This document shows positions 1 through 11,769 of a DNA stretch of 64,000 nucleotides, piece by piece. The notes under the pieces are model-generated. The model was not told the origin of the DNA, ran no database searches, and was given only the letters and a program-made list of their open reading frames with translations. How positions within the stretch are numbered: position 1 is the stretch's first letter; every line of letters begins with the position of its first letter. Made by a program: the position numbers and the translations under genes. This DNA comes from Aldrovandia affinis. Taxonomy: Eukaryota; Chordata; Actinopteri; Notacanthiformes; Halosauridae. The DNA lies in NCBI GenBank assembly GCA_029706075.1, contig JAINUG010000207.1:485001-549000 (forward strand). The letters run 5' to 3'.

Positions 1-803
1 CGTTTTCTCAAAATAGCCTCTGGTATCTGAATCACACTACATTCCCAGCATTCCCTTTCTGACCACCTCCACCTGTATTGATGCAGGCATCACACAGCTA
101 CAGGAAACACATTATGGCTGAGGAGCTCACAGCAGGACCTAGGGATACTGTCCTCATGCTACATTTCACACTTGTGACAGAAGAGATGTTAAACGCTGAC
201 CACCCGGCCAAAGGGGGCGCTAACCATGGCCCACTGGAGCCCACACGAGAACAGGTTTCTTGTCTGGAGAAGATGTTTCTTGTCCTGGTGGATTGAGAGA
301 CTCTGATTACATCAGAGCAGGCCAGTGGAACATGAAGAGCAAGTCTACTGTTAGGTGAGGCCTGCCAGGTGGTTATATCGGTCCTGATGTGTGTGATAAA
401 TTGTCTTTGTCCTCTTTTTTTTATTTTTCCTTTTTCAAAACCATTTTTCACTTTTCTGTTTTTGAACAAGTGCAATAGGCCATTACATCTAGCCCACCTC
501 TGAAGACTAAATTAACCGCCTCTGCTTTTGTCCTCCTGGGCATAAGCTATTACATCACCCTGCATGAAAGCAGCAGGAAAATAAGATGAGAGAACGACAG
601 TCTACATCTCATCAGTTTGACAGTTTTGACATGGAGTGCTATGTTATAATATAATATTATATATGATATGATATTATATTATATTATTATATATTATTAT
701 ATCAGGGAAATTAATACTAGATTTATTGTACTGATACCCCTTCTGTACTGTAATTGTTTGATATTATGAAACATTAATATTAGTATGAATATGATCAATA
801 CTA

Positions 804-1452
804 CACTACCGGTCAAAAGCTTTAGAACATCCCCCATTTTCCAGTTTTTACTCAAATTTAAGCAGTTTAAGTCCAGTGAATAACCTGAAATGGTACAAAG
901 GTAAGCGGTAAACTGCCAGACTCAAAAAAAAACAAAAAAATGTTTAGGTTACCAAAAAATGAAAAATAATGTAAATTGAAGAGTTATAAAAAAAAGGTCC
1001 TTTTCAGGGAACAAGTAATGGGTTAACGTGGGTTAACAGTCACTCTGTGCAAGCCGCCGACTCTGGATCCAGCAAAAGAGCCCCAGACCACGCTTCCTCC
1101 TCCATGTTTGACAGTTGGTGTCACACACTGAGGAACCATCCTTTCAGCCTACAAAAACCTTTCAAAATTTCAAGATTTCAAATTCTGATTCATCAGTCCA
1201 TAAGACCTTCTTCCAGTCTTCAATAGTCCACTGGCAGTGCTTCATGGCCCAGGCAAGCCTCTTTTTTTTCTTATTTTGCCATCTTAGCAATGGCTTTCTT
1301 ACTGCCACTCGACCTGTCAAACCTGCAGCTCGAAGTCTTCTCTTCACAGTTGAAACTGAGACTTCCTTACTCCGATTCACTGGACTTGAACTGCTTAAAT
1401 TTCAGTAAAAACTGGAAAATGGGGGATGTTCTAAAACTTTTGACCGGTAGTG
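804..1452 (-). mobile_element. Internally deleted Tc1/mariner-like transposon with transposase remnant
   Basis: Terminal inverted repeats of about 78 bases lie at 804-881 and 1375-1452 and differ at about three positions. Each outer end abuts TA (802-803 and 1453-1454), the target of this superfamily. Between them the minus strand encodes a transposase piece: a helix-turn-helix segment (VSVSTVKRRLRAAGLTGR) and the stretch WTIEDWKKVLWTDESEF, which carries the first catalytic aspartate of the DDE/D triad. A second piece, 1030-1160 in another frame, reads like the GGGSV..WG block. At 649 bases it is less than half of a complete element, and the C-terminal catalytic part is gone. Confidence 0.92.
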
Positions 1453-1539
1453 TATACTGCAGTACACGAGTGGTGAAATATTCATCTTGCATTGCAGTGT
1501 TAAAATATGGCTTTCGTGCTGCTGGGTGGCTCATCCTGT

Positions 1540-1938
1540 TAAGGCACTGTTCTAGTTTGTGGATGATCACCACGGTCTGGTATTGAATCCAGACAGCCAG
1601 TGCCCTGTGGCAGGGTGACGCATAAGGCAGTGGTAGCGTCAGGCAGGGAATGAGGGATTCAGTCAGCCCGTGTCTCGTCACACACCAGCAGCTCATCAAT
1701 CGGGCACCCACAGTCTGCTGGTATAAAGTTGCACATGAAGTGTCTTCCTCCGACTTATGCCTGTGCAAACTTAATTAGTAGATTGCTGTGTGAAAAGACT
1801 GACATCGTGTGTTTCGGAGGAGAGCGCGTGCTTGTCTACGCTCTTCCAAATTGACAGCGGAGGTTGCAGCGAGCGCAGCCTAGATTACGATCGGGTATTC
1901 CAAATTGTAAGAAAAGGGGGAAAAAGCATTAAAAAATA
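1540..1938 (+). mobile_element. tRNA-derived SINE, GTGTTTCGGAGGA type
   Basis: The stretch 1798-1938 contains GTGTTTCGGAGGAGAG, a GTTGCAGCGA block and the 3' segment GGTATTCCAAATTGTAAG followed by an A-rich end. I recognise this order from SINEs of several fish lineages, in which the tail reads close to ATTGGATACCACGAAATTGG. The 5' part (about 1540-1797) is diverged and its tRNA-like promoter boxes are not clear, so the left boundary is approximate. Confidence 0.6.
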
Positions 1939-2219
1939 GATATTTTTGAAATTATATATATTTAAATATGTATATATGTATATATAGATATATGCATGGT
2001 CACTGCTGCCACGGCGACCGCGCATTGGGGGGTGGAGCCTCGATTAATGCAGAATTGCCCTTGAGCTGACGCAGGTGTGCAGGGTCGCATTAGCATTCCG
2101 CACCCGCACTCCGCCACGCTGGGGCTCTGGAGCAGCGCAGACAGGCTTGAGCCGCCGTGGAGTTTAACACTCCTGCTCCGCTCTTACACACTGTAGACGG
2201 GCACACAGTGGGACCTCTC

Positions 2220-2672
2220 TCCTACACACTCACACACATACGCACACAGAACTGCAGAGAGCAGACAGTGGCTTTCTATGCGCAGCTCTCATGCTCCAAC
2301 AGACATTTCAGTGTGTTTAACACCCTCTCTACACACACACACGCACATCCACACACACTGACTCATACACAGACCTATGACATGCAGCTTTCTCTGTCTG
2401 GTTCGCTTGTTATGTCTAGTGTGTGCATTAAACACCCTTCTGTCCACCCACACACACACATACACACACACATACAGGTATCCAACAAACAGCAATGCAC
2501 ACACAGGGACGCACACTAAAGCACACTCATTTTCTCTCACATACACTCACACAAACACATACACACACACCTACAGTTATCACACACACACACACACATG
2601 CACCCACACCCACACCAACAACACAACTCATTCTCTCTCACTCTCACACACACACGCACTTGCTCTGTGTAT
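2220..2672. repeat. Imperfect (CA)n-rich low-complexity region
   Basis: Runs of CACACA interrupted by TACA, CACG and CTCA units. The open frames of histidine and threonine repeats across it are consequences of the repeat and are not coding. Confidence 0.85.
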
Positions 2673-3291
2673 CTTTTCAGCACCTTTATTCCATGCACAG
2701 ACAGACCTGTTTAATTTGCGTTAAAACCTGTATATCTATAGACCATTCCCTCTCAGTTCTCTTTCGAGTCACACATAGTACCGATCTCTCCTGTCCTAGA
2801 TCTACACGGCTCCTGTTTTAGGCTGTCATGCTGCACAGTTGCACTGGTTTTATGCTCTGTGGATGGGCCAATGTAGCATGCACAGGGTATGGGACGGGCA
2901 GTTAACATGATTTAAAGGCCTGTGCACCAGTGCAGGCTGCGGAATGTATAGCCACCCTTCCTCACAGCCGTGGTGTGCAGAACACGGAGAGCATTCAAGG
3001 ACAGCTCTGGCCCAGGACAGCTCTGGACAGCCAAGCCACGTGACTAGACAAGACAGCCGAGTGCAATCGATTTCTTAGATCACTTCTGCTGCATATATCC
3101 CCATGGGTGGTTGGCTCTGCTGTTATAAGACACCTGGCATTGTCCGGGCACATTGACTGTGAAGGGACCATGTGGACAGTTGATGAAAGTTTTTGTTGTT
3201 GTCTTTGTGCTTACAATTCCGATACTGTTTCCTTCAGGACCTTTCAATTTTAAAAATGCACCATAGCAAATTCATGTTTGTGTATTGGTTG

Positions 3292-3319
3292 ATGATTGAT
3301 TGATTGATTGATTGATTGT
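3292..3319. repeat. (GATT)n microsatellite
   Basis: About six uninterrupted GATT units. Confidence 0.9.
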
Positions 3320-3689
3320 GTGTCCCTTGCACTATATTTGCAGGACGTGGCAGTTTACTGTCAGGAGACTTTTATTATGAAGGAAGTTGCACTTTTACTT
3401 TGAAATCCCATGCTTTTGAGTAACTTACTCTGTAATTGCAGATTTGGCATGTCGGGGGACTGTTATTATGAAAGATCTTTCTTTCGGGCACTTGTCTGTA
3501 TGTGGGCATGGGCAGCGTGGGTCTGCCTTTCAGCCTGGCCATGTGCCCACATTATCCCCTGATCCGCTGCCAAATTTATCCCACAGCAGCGAGGCTTCCA
3601 TCACGTCTTCACATATATTGGGCCATGAAAATATTTGTACAAGAGCAACCTCTCTCTCCCTGAGAAGTGATCATTTTATTATTGTTATC

Positions 3690-3925
3690 CTTATTAATTG
3701 GTTTAGCCTTATCTCGGCTTACATACTGCGCGGTTTCATATGTCATCCACTTACATCCGCTGGATATTTTCTTGTTGAGAGTTAAGTACCTTGGTTAAGA
3801 GCTCAAGGGTTCAGCGGTGGTGCCTCGCCCTGGATTTGAACCCAGAGCCTTCTGGTGAGTGCCTCATATCCCTAATTGCTTTGTCAAAGCCTTTGCCATG
3901 CTACCTCATCTTTACCAGGCGGTGA
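3690..3925 (-). mobile_element. Degenerate tRNA-derived SINE (family B)
   Basis: Contains in order the reverse-strand landmarks of the family described at 9727-9917: GCTGGATATTTT, GTTAAGTACCTTG, CAAGGGTTCAGCGG and a B-box-like GATTTGAACCCAGAGCC. Divergence is high and both ends are vague. Confidence 0.55.
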
Positions 3926-4077
3926 TCAGTTCAGTGGTGCTGTGGGAGGTCACCTGGTTAAATTCCACCGTCCCTGAATTTGTGTTCTGTCGGGTCGTGT
4001 TGTCGTGTCGGGGCGGGTTGGTTTGTGATGCATGAGGACCGTAACCATGGTTGTCCAGTACTGCCGGTACTGTGCCA

Positions 4078-4308
4078 CAAATCATTACATTACATTACAT
4101 TACAGGCATTTAGCATACACTCTTATCCAGAGCGACTTACAGTTGACATTTCTTTACAATCCATTTATACAGCTGGATATGAACTGAAGCAATTGCAGGT
4201 TAAGTACCTTGCTCAAGGGTACAATGGCAGTGCCCCACCTGGGGATTGAACCTGCAACCATAACGTTACAAGCCCAGTTCCCTAACCATTATACCACACT
4301 GCCTGCCT
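4078..4308 (-). mobile_element. tRNA-derived SINE (family B), near full length
   Basis: Read on the minus strand it begins GGCAGTGTGGTATAATGG (A-box region), has a B box GGTTGCAGGTTCAATCCC, then TTGAGCAAGGTACTTAACCT, and ends with a GTAATGTAATGTAATG tail at 4078. The head looks like a tRNA but the expected cloverleaf and acceptor pairing are absent, so it is a retroposon and not a tRNA gene. Confidence 0.88.
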
Positions 4309-5011
4309 GTCGAGTCGATAATGATGTATATGCGACCTCTCTCTGTGTGAGGCTGATTGGATCGAGTACAGTTTAGCTCCGCAGGGCTAGTCTTCTAATC
4401 AGACATGTTGCCTGCCTTTTATAAACGCACATGTATACACATCCGGTGAAAGGCTGTAAGCTAGACATTGGTTCTAATAAGTCCCTGAAGGACAAGTTGT
4501 GTTCTGAATTACTCAGTAAAACACCCCAGTACTGTAGCTCGTAATAGTGTAGCTACATACTAACGAAGAAGCACTCCAAAAATCTGATCTGATAAAATAC
4601 AATGTCTACATTTTAATTGAAGAAATTACTAATAAATTGTATTTTGTGCAAAAAGCAAGCAGTTTGCAAACACACCAAGGCATGAATGCACATTCATTTT
4701 AAAAATGTTTATTTTTTTAACCATGGCATATTTCACTTTTTCATTACATGGTTTATTACAGTGGCGAGAGAAAGGGATAAAAGGTAACTTCACCGAAAAT
4801 CTGACATGTAATATACTGTTTATTACCTTTAATAGGTAGACATATTGCGAAACAAAGAGCAGGTTTTACTGGGGGGTTTCTTTCCGGAGCATCAGGCAGA
4901 TCACAGGCACCCAACGGGCCGGAGGAGTTTGGGGGCGGGGGGGTTATCCTGCCGACTGGAACCCTCCCTACCTGGGCGATGGTGTGGCTAATAATGTACT
5001 GTCCTGCCTTA

Positions 5012-6240
5012 GTAGTAATAATAATAATAATAATACATTTGATTTATAAAGCGCTTTTCATTTTGCAATCTCAAAGTGCTGTACAATGTTTAGCAGTAAA
5101 ACAAAACAAAACAAATGCAATCACAAAAAGCAAACAGGGAAACAATAAAGCCAGGACAGAGTGCACCTATTCAAAGATGGGTTTTCAGGCCCGATTTAAA
5201 GGGCTGCCCTCGGGTGGCTGGGAAATGCAGTCCACAGACGTTGGGCGATGGAGCAGAGAGCAGCACCGCTCTGAATGTACCGGAGCTTCTGAAGGCTTTT
5301 TCCAGGAATCCCAGTGAAGAGTGCGTTTCAATAGTCCAGCCTTCAGGAGATAAAGGCACGAATGAGCTTCTCTGTGTCCGAGTGTGTTAAAGCGGGACGT
5401 AGTTTAGTGATATTATTGAGATGGTGGAATGACGCTTTGTAGACGTTTTTGATATGGCTGTCAAAAGCTGGGGATCAAATTTGATGCCCAGGCTGGAGAC
5501 CCGCATGAAGCGGTTGAGTTGTTACAGTTGTTAACCTGATGGGGAGCACCTACAAGTTTTACTGCTTCAGTTTTACTGCCGTTACGTTGAAGAAAATTGA
5601 GCTGCATCCGAGCCTTTATCTCCTCCAGGCAGATGTTCAGGCGTGCACCAGCTTCAGAGGGACTCAGGCACAGGGTGGGGATAGAGCTGTGTATCATCTG
5701 CGTAAGCAGCGGAAAGAGATCCCATGCTGGCTGATGATAAGTCCAAACGGGAGCATGTAGATAGTGAACAGGATGGGACCTCAGGGGACACCACAGGAGA
5801 CCTCACGTGTCTGAGATCTACAGACACCCGAGGAGACATACTCTGTCCTGTTGTCGAGGTAGGACTGGAACCACAACAAGGCTGTCCCGGAGAGACCGAT
5901 TGGTGTCCTTGAGGCGTTCAAGGGGGATGGAATGGTCAGTGGTGTCAAATGGCTGCCCTGAGGTCCAAAAGGGTGGGAAGACTGGGGGGATCCTGTGTCA
6001 GCAGGCATTAGAAGGTCATTAGTGACCCTCACTGAGGCTGTTTCTATGCTGTGGGAGGGTCTGAAACCTGATTGGAATTTTTCCTGAAGGTTATTAGCGT
6101 TAAGGTGAAGGAGGAGCTGCACAGCGATCACCTTTCTCCAGGACCTTGGAAGGAAAGGGAAGGTTGGAAATAGGCTGGTAATTCGCCAGAACTTCCTTGT
6201 GTGCTCCTGCAAAGGCTTTCAAGCTTCCGTCCAGCAGATT
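5012..6240 (-). mobile_element. L2-like LINE, 5'-truncated, reverse transcriptase remnant
   Basis: Minus-strand pieces in several frames read as a non-LTR reverse transcriptase. They are, in order, FLPRSWRKVIAVQLLLHLN, EKFQSGFRPSHSIETA, GLSGTALLWFQSYLDNRTEY, YADDTQLYPHPVPES (the catalytic YADD motif), and IKARMQLNFLQRNGSKTEAV. The 3' end shows the CACTTTGAGATTGC..GCGCTTTATAAATC untranslated segment and a (TTA)n tail ending near 5012, which fixes the orientation. Several frameshifts and stops make it inactive. The fish L2/Maui-type clade assignment is from memory of such sequences. Confidence 0.85.
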
Positions 6241-7235
6241 TCCTTTCTTGCAGTGGAGGGGTAAACCAGGGGGCCGAGCGTGTGAAAGACACCACGCGAG
6301 AACGGGGGAAAAAAGGGTAACGAAGGCAACGCTGAAAGATTTCTTATAAAATCTTATAAAATCTTCACTTACAGTTCAGAATTCGGTCAGAGACAGAGAC
6401 CTCTGAAAACCTGGAGGAGTCGATGGATTTTATATTCCCAAAGCACATACAGCATTTGGATTTTGTTAGAGATGAAAGGAATGATAGATCAAAGGACGCC
6501 ATGTGATATACCCAGATCTCTGATTCGCAGATTATTCATTGGGATGTTATTCGTAATTTTACGATCAAGGGTGTGTCCACTGGTGTGAGTAGGCGCCCTA
6601 ACATGTTGCTTAAGGCCGAGACAGTCAATTAAATCGAGAAATTCTGCAGCAAATTGGAATGTGAATATTGAGGCCACCAAGAATTTAAATATTGATAGTG
6701 CTATAGCATAAGGATGTGAGCAGATATGACATTTCAGGAATGAAAAATGCATTAGGTTTAGATGGCCGACAGACAAGCAATAGAGTCATGGAGTTAGTAG
6801 GCTTACATTTAAACGCTAAACATTCAAATGAGGCTCAAATTGGGCTCAGGCAATGGGGGTCATTTCAGCTCAGCCCGGTGTATACTGCTAGATCACCACC
6901 ACAGCCTGTGCGTTTCCAGTGTAGCTGTAGGCAGGCGGACAAACTTCATTTAGAGAGCGGTAAACCCCAGGCAGTTCCCATGACTCAGTCACGCACAAAA
7001 TGTCTGTTTATCAGATATGTGGTCGCGAAGCAGGAGGGCTTTGTTTGAATTGTTTGATTGAAAAAAGACATTAATGCATGCAGCGGTTTGTGATGCAGTC
7101 CGTGTTGAGTCAACTTTCTGAGAACTCGTAAGGAACGAAAATCCACTTCCACGGTTTGCCTCGGGTGGCGAATTCACTCGGTAATTCCAACTAAATGTGT
7201 TGGTGAATGTGAATGTGTTTCGGTCTGTTTTTCAG

Positions 7236-7357
7236 GATCCCAAAGTCGCGACAGCAGGCAAGGACTTCTTCAACAAAATGGCTGTTTGAGGTTCTGAAGG
7301 TTCAGTAACTGAAAAATTGCATAGTATATTATAATAAACCCGGTTAAGATGAATAAA
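7236..7357 (+). other. Speculative terminal exon (acceptor, short ORF, two AATAAA signals)
   Basis: A good acceptor (ggtctgtttttcag, ending 7235) is followed by an open stretch reading DPKVATAGKDFFNKMAV and a TGA at 7287-7289. AATAAA signals follow at 7333-7338 and 7352-7357. I do not recognise the peptide and see no upstream exon joining to it. The layout is that of a 3'-terminal exon, but each piece is short enough to arise by chance. Confidence 0.2.
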
Positions 7358-7389
7358 AACGCAATGTCTGTTCACAGCCTGTTCAAATG

Positions 7390-7588
7390 CCTGTTAATAT
7401 AATATAATATAATATATAATAATATAATATAATATATGCCATTTAGCAGACGCTTTTATCCAAAGCGACATACAGAAGTGAATGCATACATTTTTCAGTA
7501 TATGTGGTCCCAGTGGGAATCAAACCCACAACCTAAGCGTTGTCAGCGCCACGCTGTACCTACTGAGCCACACAGAGCCTGTCTGTCC
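7390..7588 (-). mobile_element. tRNA-derived SINE (family C) with (TAATA)n tail
   Basis: On the minus strand: CTGTGTGGCTCAGTAGGTA (A-box region), GGTTGTGGGTTTGATTCCC (B box), then the ACTGAAAAATGTATGCATTC block and GGATAAAAGCGTCTGCTAAA. The tail at 7390-7436 is an AT-rich repeat of TAATA units. Sister copies are at 24766-24921 and 57575-57736. Confidence 0.88.
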
Positions 7589-8056
7589 GCAGCACAGTCA
7601 CAAGCACGCCGAGCTTAGGGCCGTCACCGAGTGCAGGTCGCCCGATTCAGACAGGACACGCACGCGGGGGTCAGGGCAGGCGGTGCCCTGAGAGGCTGAG
7701 CAGAGAAGTTAATCCGAGCGGAGGCGTCAGTCGTGTCACCCCGCGGCAGCGGACGGCAGCGGCACGGGGCAGTCCGGAGGTGAGGTTGTCAGGCGCAGGT
7801 AGCTGTGCAGCGCAACGGAACAATGAGTAGATGATGCAGAAAGATCCACAGAAAGGGGACGTGCCCGTTCGGGGGAAACTAGCAGCACGAACAACTGCAT
7901 TTATAAGCGCAGTTTAAAAGCACCAAACGGACACGGACAGGCAAACGATTCCTGGAGAGGAGCGGCAGCCATTCTGCGCCAGCGTCCACTCTCCCTCCAA
8001 CGCCAGTAATCATCAGACCAGTCCAGTAGTCATCAGACCAGCCTAATCGAGTAGAG

Positions 8057-8250
8057 CAGTGGTTCCCAAATCTCTCTTCAGGGACCTACAGCCGGTCCAT
8101 GTATTTGTTCAGTTCCACCACCAGCACACCTGATTCAACTCATTAACTACTTAATGAGCGTTGATTAGTTGAATCAGGTGTGCTGGTGATGGAAATGAAC
8201 AAATACATGGACCGGCTGGGGCTCCCCAAGGAGAGGGTTGGGAACCACTG
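8057..8250. mobile_element. hAT-type MITE with perfect 8-bp target duplication
   Basis: The element starts CAGTGGTTCCCAA and ends with its inverse, TTGGGAACCACTG. Almost its whole 194 bases form one long inverted repeat (for example CCGGTCCATGTATTTGTTC against GAACAAATACATGGACCGG) around a short centre near 8145-8165. It is flanked on both sides by GAGTAGAG (8049-8056 and 8251-8258). Length of the duplication and CAG..CTG ends are diagnostic of the hAT superfamily. It carries no coding sequence and would depend on a transposase supplied elsewhere. Confidence 0.93.
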
Positions 8251-8289
8251 GAGTAGAGCACCTGGTAGAATCAGCACTGGCCATAGAGT

Positions 8290-8658
8290 GCACCATACAC
8301 AGTGTGTATGTGTCTGCATATGTCTGTGTGCGTGTGCCTATGTGTGTGCCTGCGTTTGTGTCTGCAGGTGCCTGTGTGTGTGTGTGCGCGCTTGTAAGTG
8401 CATGTGCTTACGTGTGTATGTGTCTGTGTATGGCTATGTGGGTATGTGCGTGTGTGTATAAGTATAAGTGTGTGGGCGTGCATATGTGTCTGCGTGTGCC
8501 TATATGACTATGTGCATGTGCGTGTGTGTGTGTGTGTCTGCATGTGCCTATGTGGTTGTGTGTGTGTGTGTGTATGTATGTGTGATGTGTGTGAGTGATG
8601 GTGGTATAGTGGGGTATGTGGTCGGGTGCTGTGTGTGTGTGTATGTGTGTGTGATGGT

Positions 8659-8715
<57 letters not shown>

Positions 8716-8720
8716 TGGTG

Positions 8721-8759
<39 letters not shown>

Positions 8760-8760
8760 T
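8290..8760. repeat. (GT)n-rich tract
   Basis: Long runs of GT with GTGCGTGT, GTATGT and GTCT interruptions, becoming purer towards 8660-8757. Open frames on both strands (valine/cysteine or histidine/threonine repeats) are artefacts. Confidence 0.95.
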
Positions 8761-9345
8761 GATGGTGGTATAGTGGGGTATGTGGTGGGGTGTGTGTGTG
8801 TGTGAGTGATGGTGGTATAGTGGTGGGTGTGTGTGTGTGATGGTGGTATAGTGGGGTATGTGGTGGGGTGTGTATGTGTGTGAGTGATGGTGGTATATGT
8901 GGGGTGTGTGTGTGTGTGATGGTGATGTAGTGGGGTATGTGGTGGGGTGTGTGTGTGTGATGGTGATGGTGATGTAGTGGGGTATGTGGGAGTGTGTGTG
9001 TGATGGTGATGGTGATGTAGTGGGGTATGTGGTGGGGTGTGTGTGTGATGGTGATGGTGATGTAGTGGGGTATGTGGTGGGGTGTGTGTGTGTGTGTGAT
9101 GGTGATGGTGATGTAGTGGGGTATGTGGTGGGGTGTGTATGTGTGTGATGGTGATGGTGATGTAGTGGGGTATGTGGTGGGGAGTGTATGTGTGTGATGT
9201 GATGGTGATGTGTGTGATGGTGATGTAGTGGGATATGTGGTGGGGTGTGTGTGTGTGTGAGTGTGATGGTGGTATAGTGGGGTATGTGGCGGGGAGTGTA
9301 TGTGTGTGTGTGTGATGGTGATGTAGTGGGGTATGTGGCGGGGAG
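8761..9345. repeat. Minisatellite built from a GT-rich unit of about 45-60 bp
   Basis: About ten repeats of a unit containing GATGGTGATGTAGTGGGGTA, then TGTGGTGGGGTG and a variable (TG)n. Units differ in GATGGT copy number and in GT length. The minus strand is open for over 270 codons of TPPHTPLHHHH-like repeats simply because units lack stops; no coding role is supported. Confidence 0.9.
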
Positions 9346-9726
9346 TGAACAATAGATCCTGCAGGTTTGGAAGGGGCTCTGCACTGTGCTGGCGTGCGCT
9401 CCCTGTCACCAGCTCGTTTGACACCTCCTAACAAGCCGGAGCAGAGCAGACGCCGCCATTCCCGCCATCCGCCCCACCGCATAATTCCATATGGAACGGC
9501 GGAGTGACGAGAATTCCATGTAAGCAGTTAGATTGAAAATGCAGCACATTTCGCGTAATTATTATGGCCGTCGTAAAAATAGATTACCCCCTCTGTGGAC
9601 TGCAGCCCGGTTGAGAGGGAGTGTGGACGTTTCTATGGAAACCCCCTCCCACTGTGACATCTGTGAAAGTTTGGTTTTCATGAAACATATATCTGTAACA
9701 AGGTTTGGCATGCCCCTTTTGTAAAG

Positions 9727-9917
9727 CAGGCAGGCAGTGTGGTATAATGGTTAGGGAGCTGGGCTTGTAACATTAAGGTTGCAGGTTCAATCCCCAGGTG
9801 GAACACTGCCGTTGTACCCTTGAGCAAGGTACTTAACCTGAATTGCTTCAGTTAATATCCAGCTGTATAAATTGATTGTAAAGAAATGTAAACTGTAAAT
9901 GCCTGTAATGTAATGTA
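9727..9917 (+). mobile_element. tRNA-derived SINE (family B), reference copy
   Basis: Head GGCAGTGTGGTATAATGGTT with AGGGAGCTGGGCTTGTAAC, B box GGTTGCAGGTTCAATCCCC, body TTGAGCAAGGTACTTAACCT and CAGCTGTATAAATTG, tail of GTAATGTAATG. This family is the most frequent in the window, with further copies at 4078, 35709, 53095, 59481 and 61915 and several decayed ones. Confidence 0.9.
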
Positions 9918-10413
9918 AAAGATATTGTCAGTATCCTCAAACATGAAATAACTACATATGTTAAAGATACAGCGAGGCTTACAATTGGGAGGGGGCGGGT
10001 GTGAAAGATGTTGATACAGTGGTTGAAAATGGTAATAATTTAACGCGCGAGAGCCATTCTGTATTTACACTTGGTACACTAGGGCTTTGAACAAACTAAA
10101 AAATGTGGTATCTGTTATTGTGAACTTTACCCTGACCTTCCACATGACAGAGAACAGAGAGAAGCGTATCTGTAACAAACTTCACAGACTCCTCTACACA
10201 TTGTGGTTAATCCCTCCAGTCGCCATCTGTTCACATGTTTGTATTCTCAGAAGATGTAGGGCCCAACCGTTCCCCCTTCACGGTAGTGTTTACAGGGCAC
10301 ACGCCAGCGTTGCATGATAGGTTGACCTTTCTTTAGAGATTCAGAATGAATTGATTGCAGAATGTGCGTGCCTTGATTTATGTTCTGTACCTTCAGATCA
10401 CAGAGCACACCTG

Positions 10414-10745
<332 letters not shown>

Positions 10746-11224
10746 TGTGGGGGAAGGGTGCGGTGCTGTGGGAATGGCTATTAGGAAAGACCATGTGTGT
10801 GAGTGAGTTTACAATGGCCGCGTTCTTCACTGGTGATTTACAGTACACACTGGTGTCCCAGGGTTTATGGCCACTTCACACTTACAGGATATAGAACGCC
10901 GGAGCCCTATCAGAGCAGTATCTACTTCTCAAAACCAGATCAGGACCGTATCGTCTGGGACAATCATTCTTCTCACATGCAATACATTCATCGGACCGCC
11001 AAGCAGGCAGCCTAGAGAATTCCAGGCAGTTGTGAGACCACAAAATGTGAGAAACGTGAGCAGTCTCTTAGCATGATGTGTGGGAGAGCTGGGAGTAGCA
11101 TCTCCTGCATGTAGGGCTGTTTGTATTTCTTCATATCCCTCCTCAGCACTGAGAGGAACAGTGATGATATGGTAGCTCCTCTGAATCCTGTCTCTCCAGC
11201 CTGAATCTGTACCTGTGCACCAGG

Positions 11225-11575
11225 CGAAGCAGACTGCCCTCCCCCACCCCCTGCCCTGTAAACAGGCCTGAAGCAGACTGCCCTCCCCCCACCCCCTCAC
11301 CTGTCAAACAGGCCTGAAGCAGACTGCCCTCCCCCCCCCCCTCCCCCTGTCAAACAGGCCTGAAGCAGACTGCCCTCCCCCCTCACCTGTCAAACAGGCC
11401 TGAAGCAGACTGCCCTCCCCCCACCCCCTCCCCTGTCAAACAGGCCTGAAGCAGACTGCCCTCCCCCACCCCCTCACCTGTCAAACAGGCCTGAAGCAGA
11501 CTGCCCTCCCCCACCCCTCCCCTGTCAAACAGGCCAGAACAGACTTCCCTCCCCCATCCCCCAGGAAGGGCCAGG
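11225..11575. repeat. 45-bp minisatellite, about 7.5 copies
   Basis: Unit: GAAGCAGACTGCCCTCCC, a C-rich stretch of variable length, then CACCTGTCAAACAGGCCT. Copies range from about 40 to 47 bases, differing mainly in C-run length. The last copy is partial and diverged (GAACAGACTTCCCT). One strand is strongly C-rich. Confidence 0.93.
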
Positions 11576-11769
11576 AAGGTGTGTCTGTGGACAGGGTACT
11601 TGTGTAGCGAGTCAGGTCATGAATTGAGCTCAGTCCAGCCCTAATAACTCTCTCTGTCATTCATGTTATTGAAGCCTGGTTTGAGAGCGGAGAACACCTT
11701 ATCTCCATCTCTGCCGAAACACAACCCTCATCTCCACATACAGCTGATGGCCTTACTTGCTTTGTGTTA

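Noticed and set aside
98-475. 125-codon minus-strand open frame at the left edge
   Set aside because: No recognisable domain, low-complexity start, and no splice or promoter context; most likely chance.
8408-9482. Minus-strand open frames of 278-338 codons rich in His, Thr and Pro
   Set aside because: They are translations of the GT-derived minisatellite, open in three frames at once, with no start context or conserved domain.
9727-9800. tRNA gene candidates at SINE heads (also 24766, 35709, 53095, 61915)
   Set aside because: A- and B-box words are present, but cloverleaf pairing and a discriminator end are absent and the same sequence continues into a dispersed SINE body.
11225-11575. CRISPR-like array
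   Set aside because: Spacers are not unique; it is a continuous minisatellite in a eukaryotic intron or intergenic region. The 24-bp and 37-bp arrays were rejected for the same reason.
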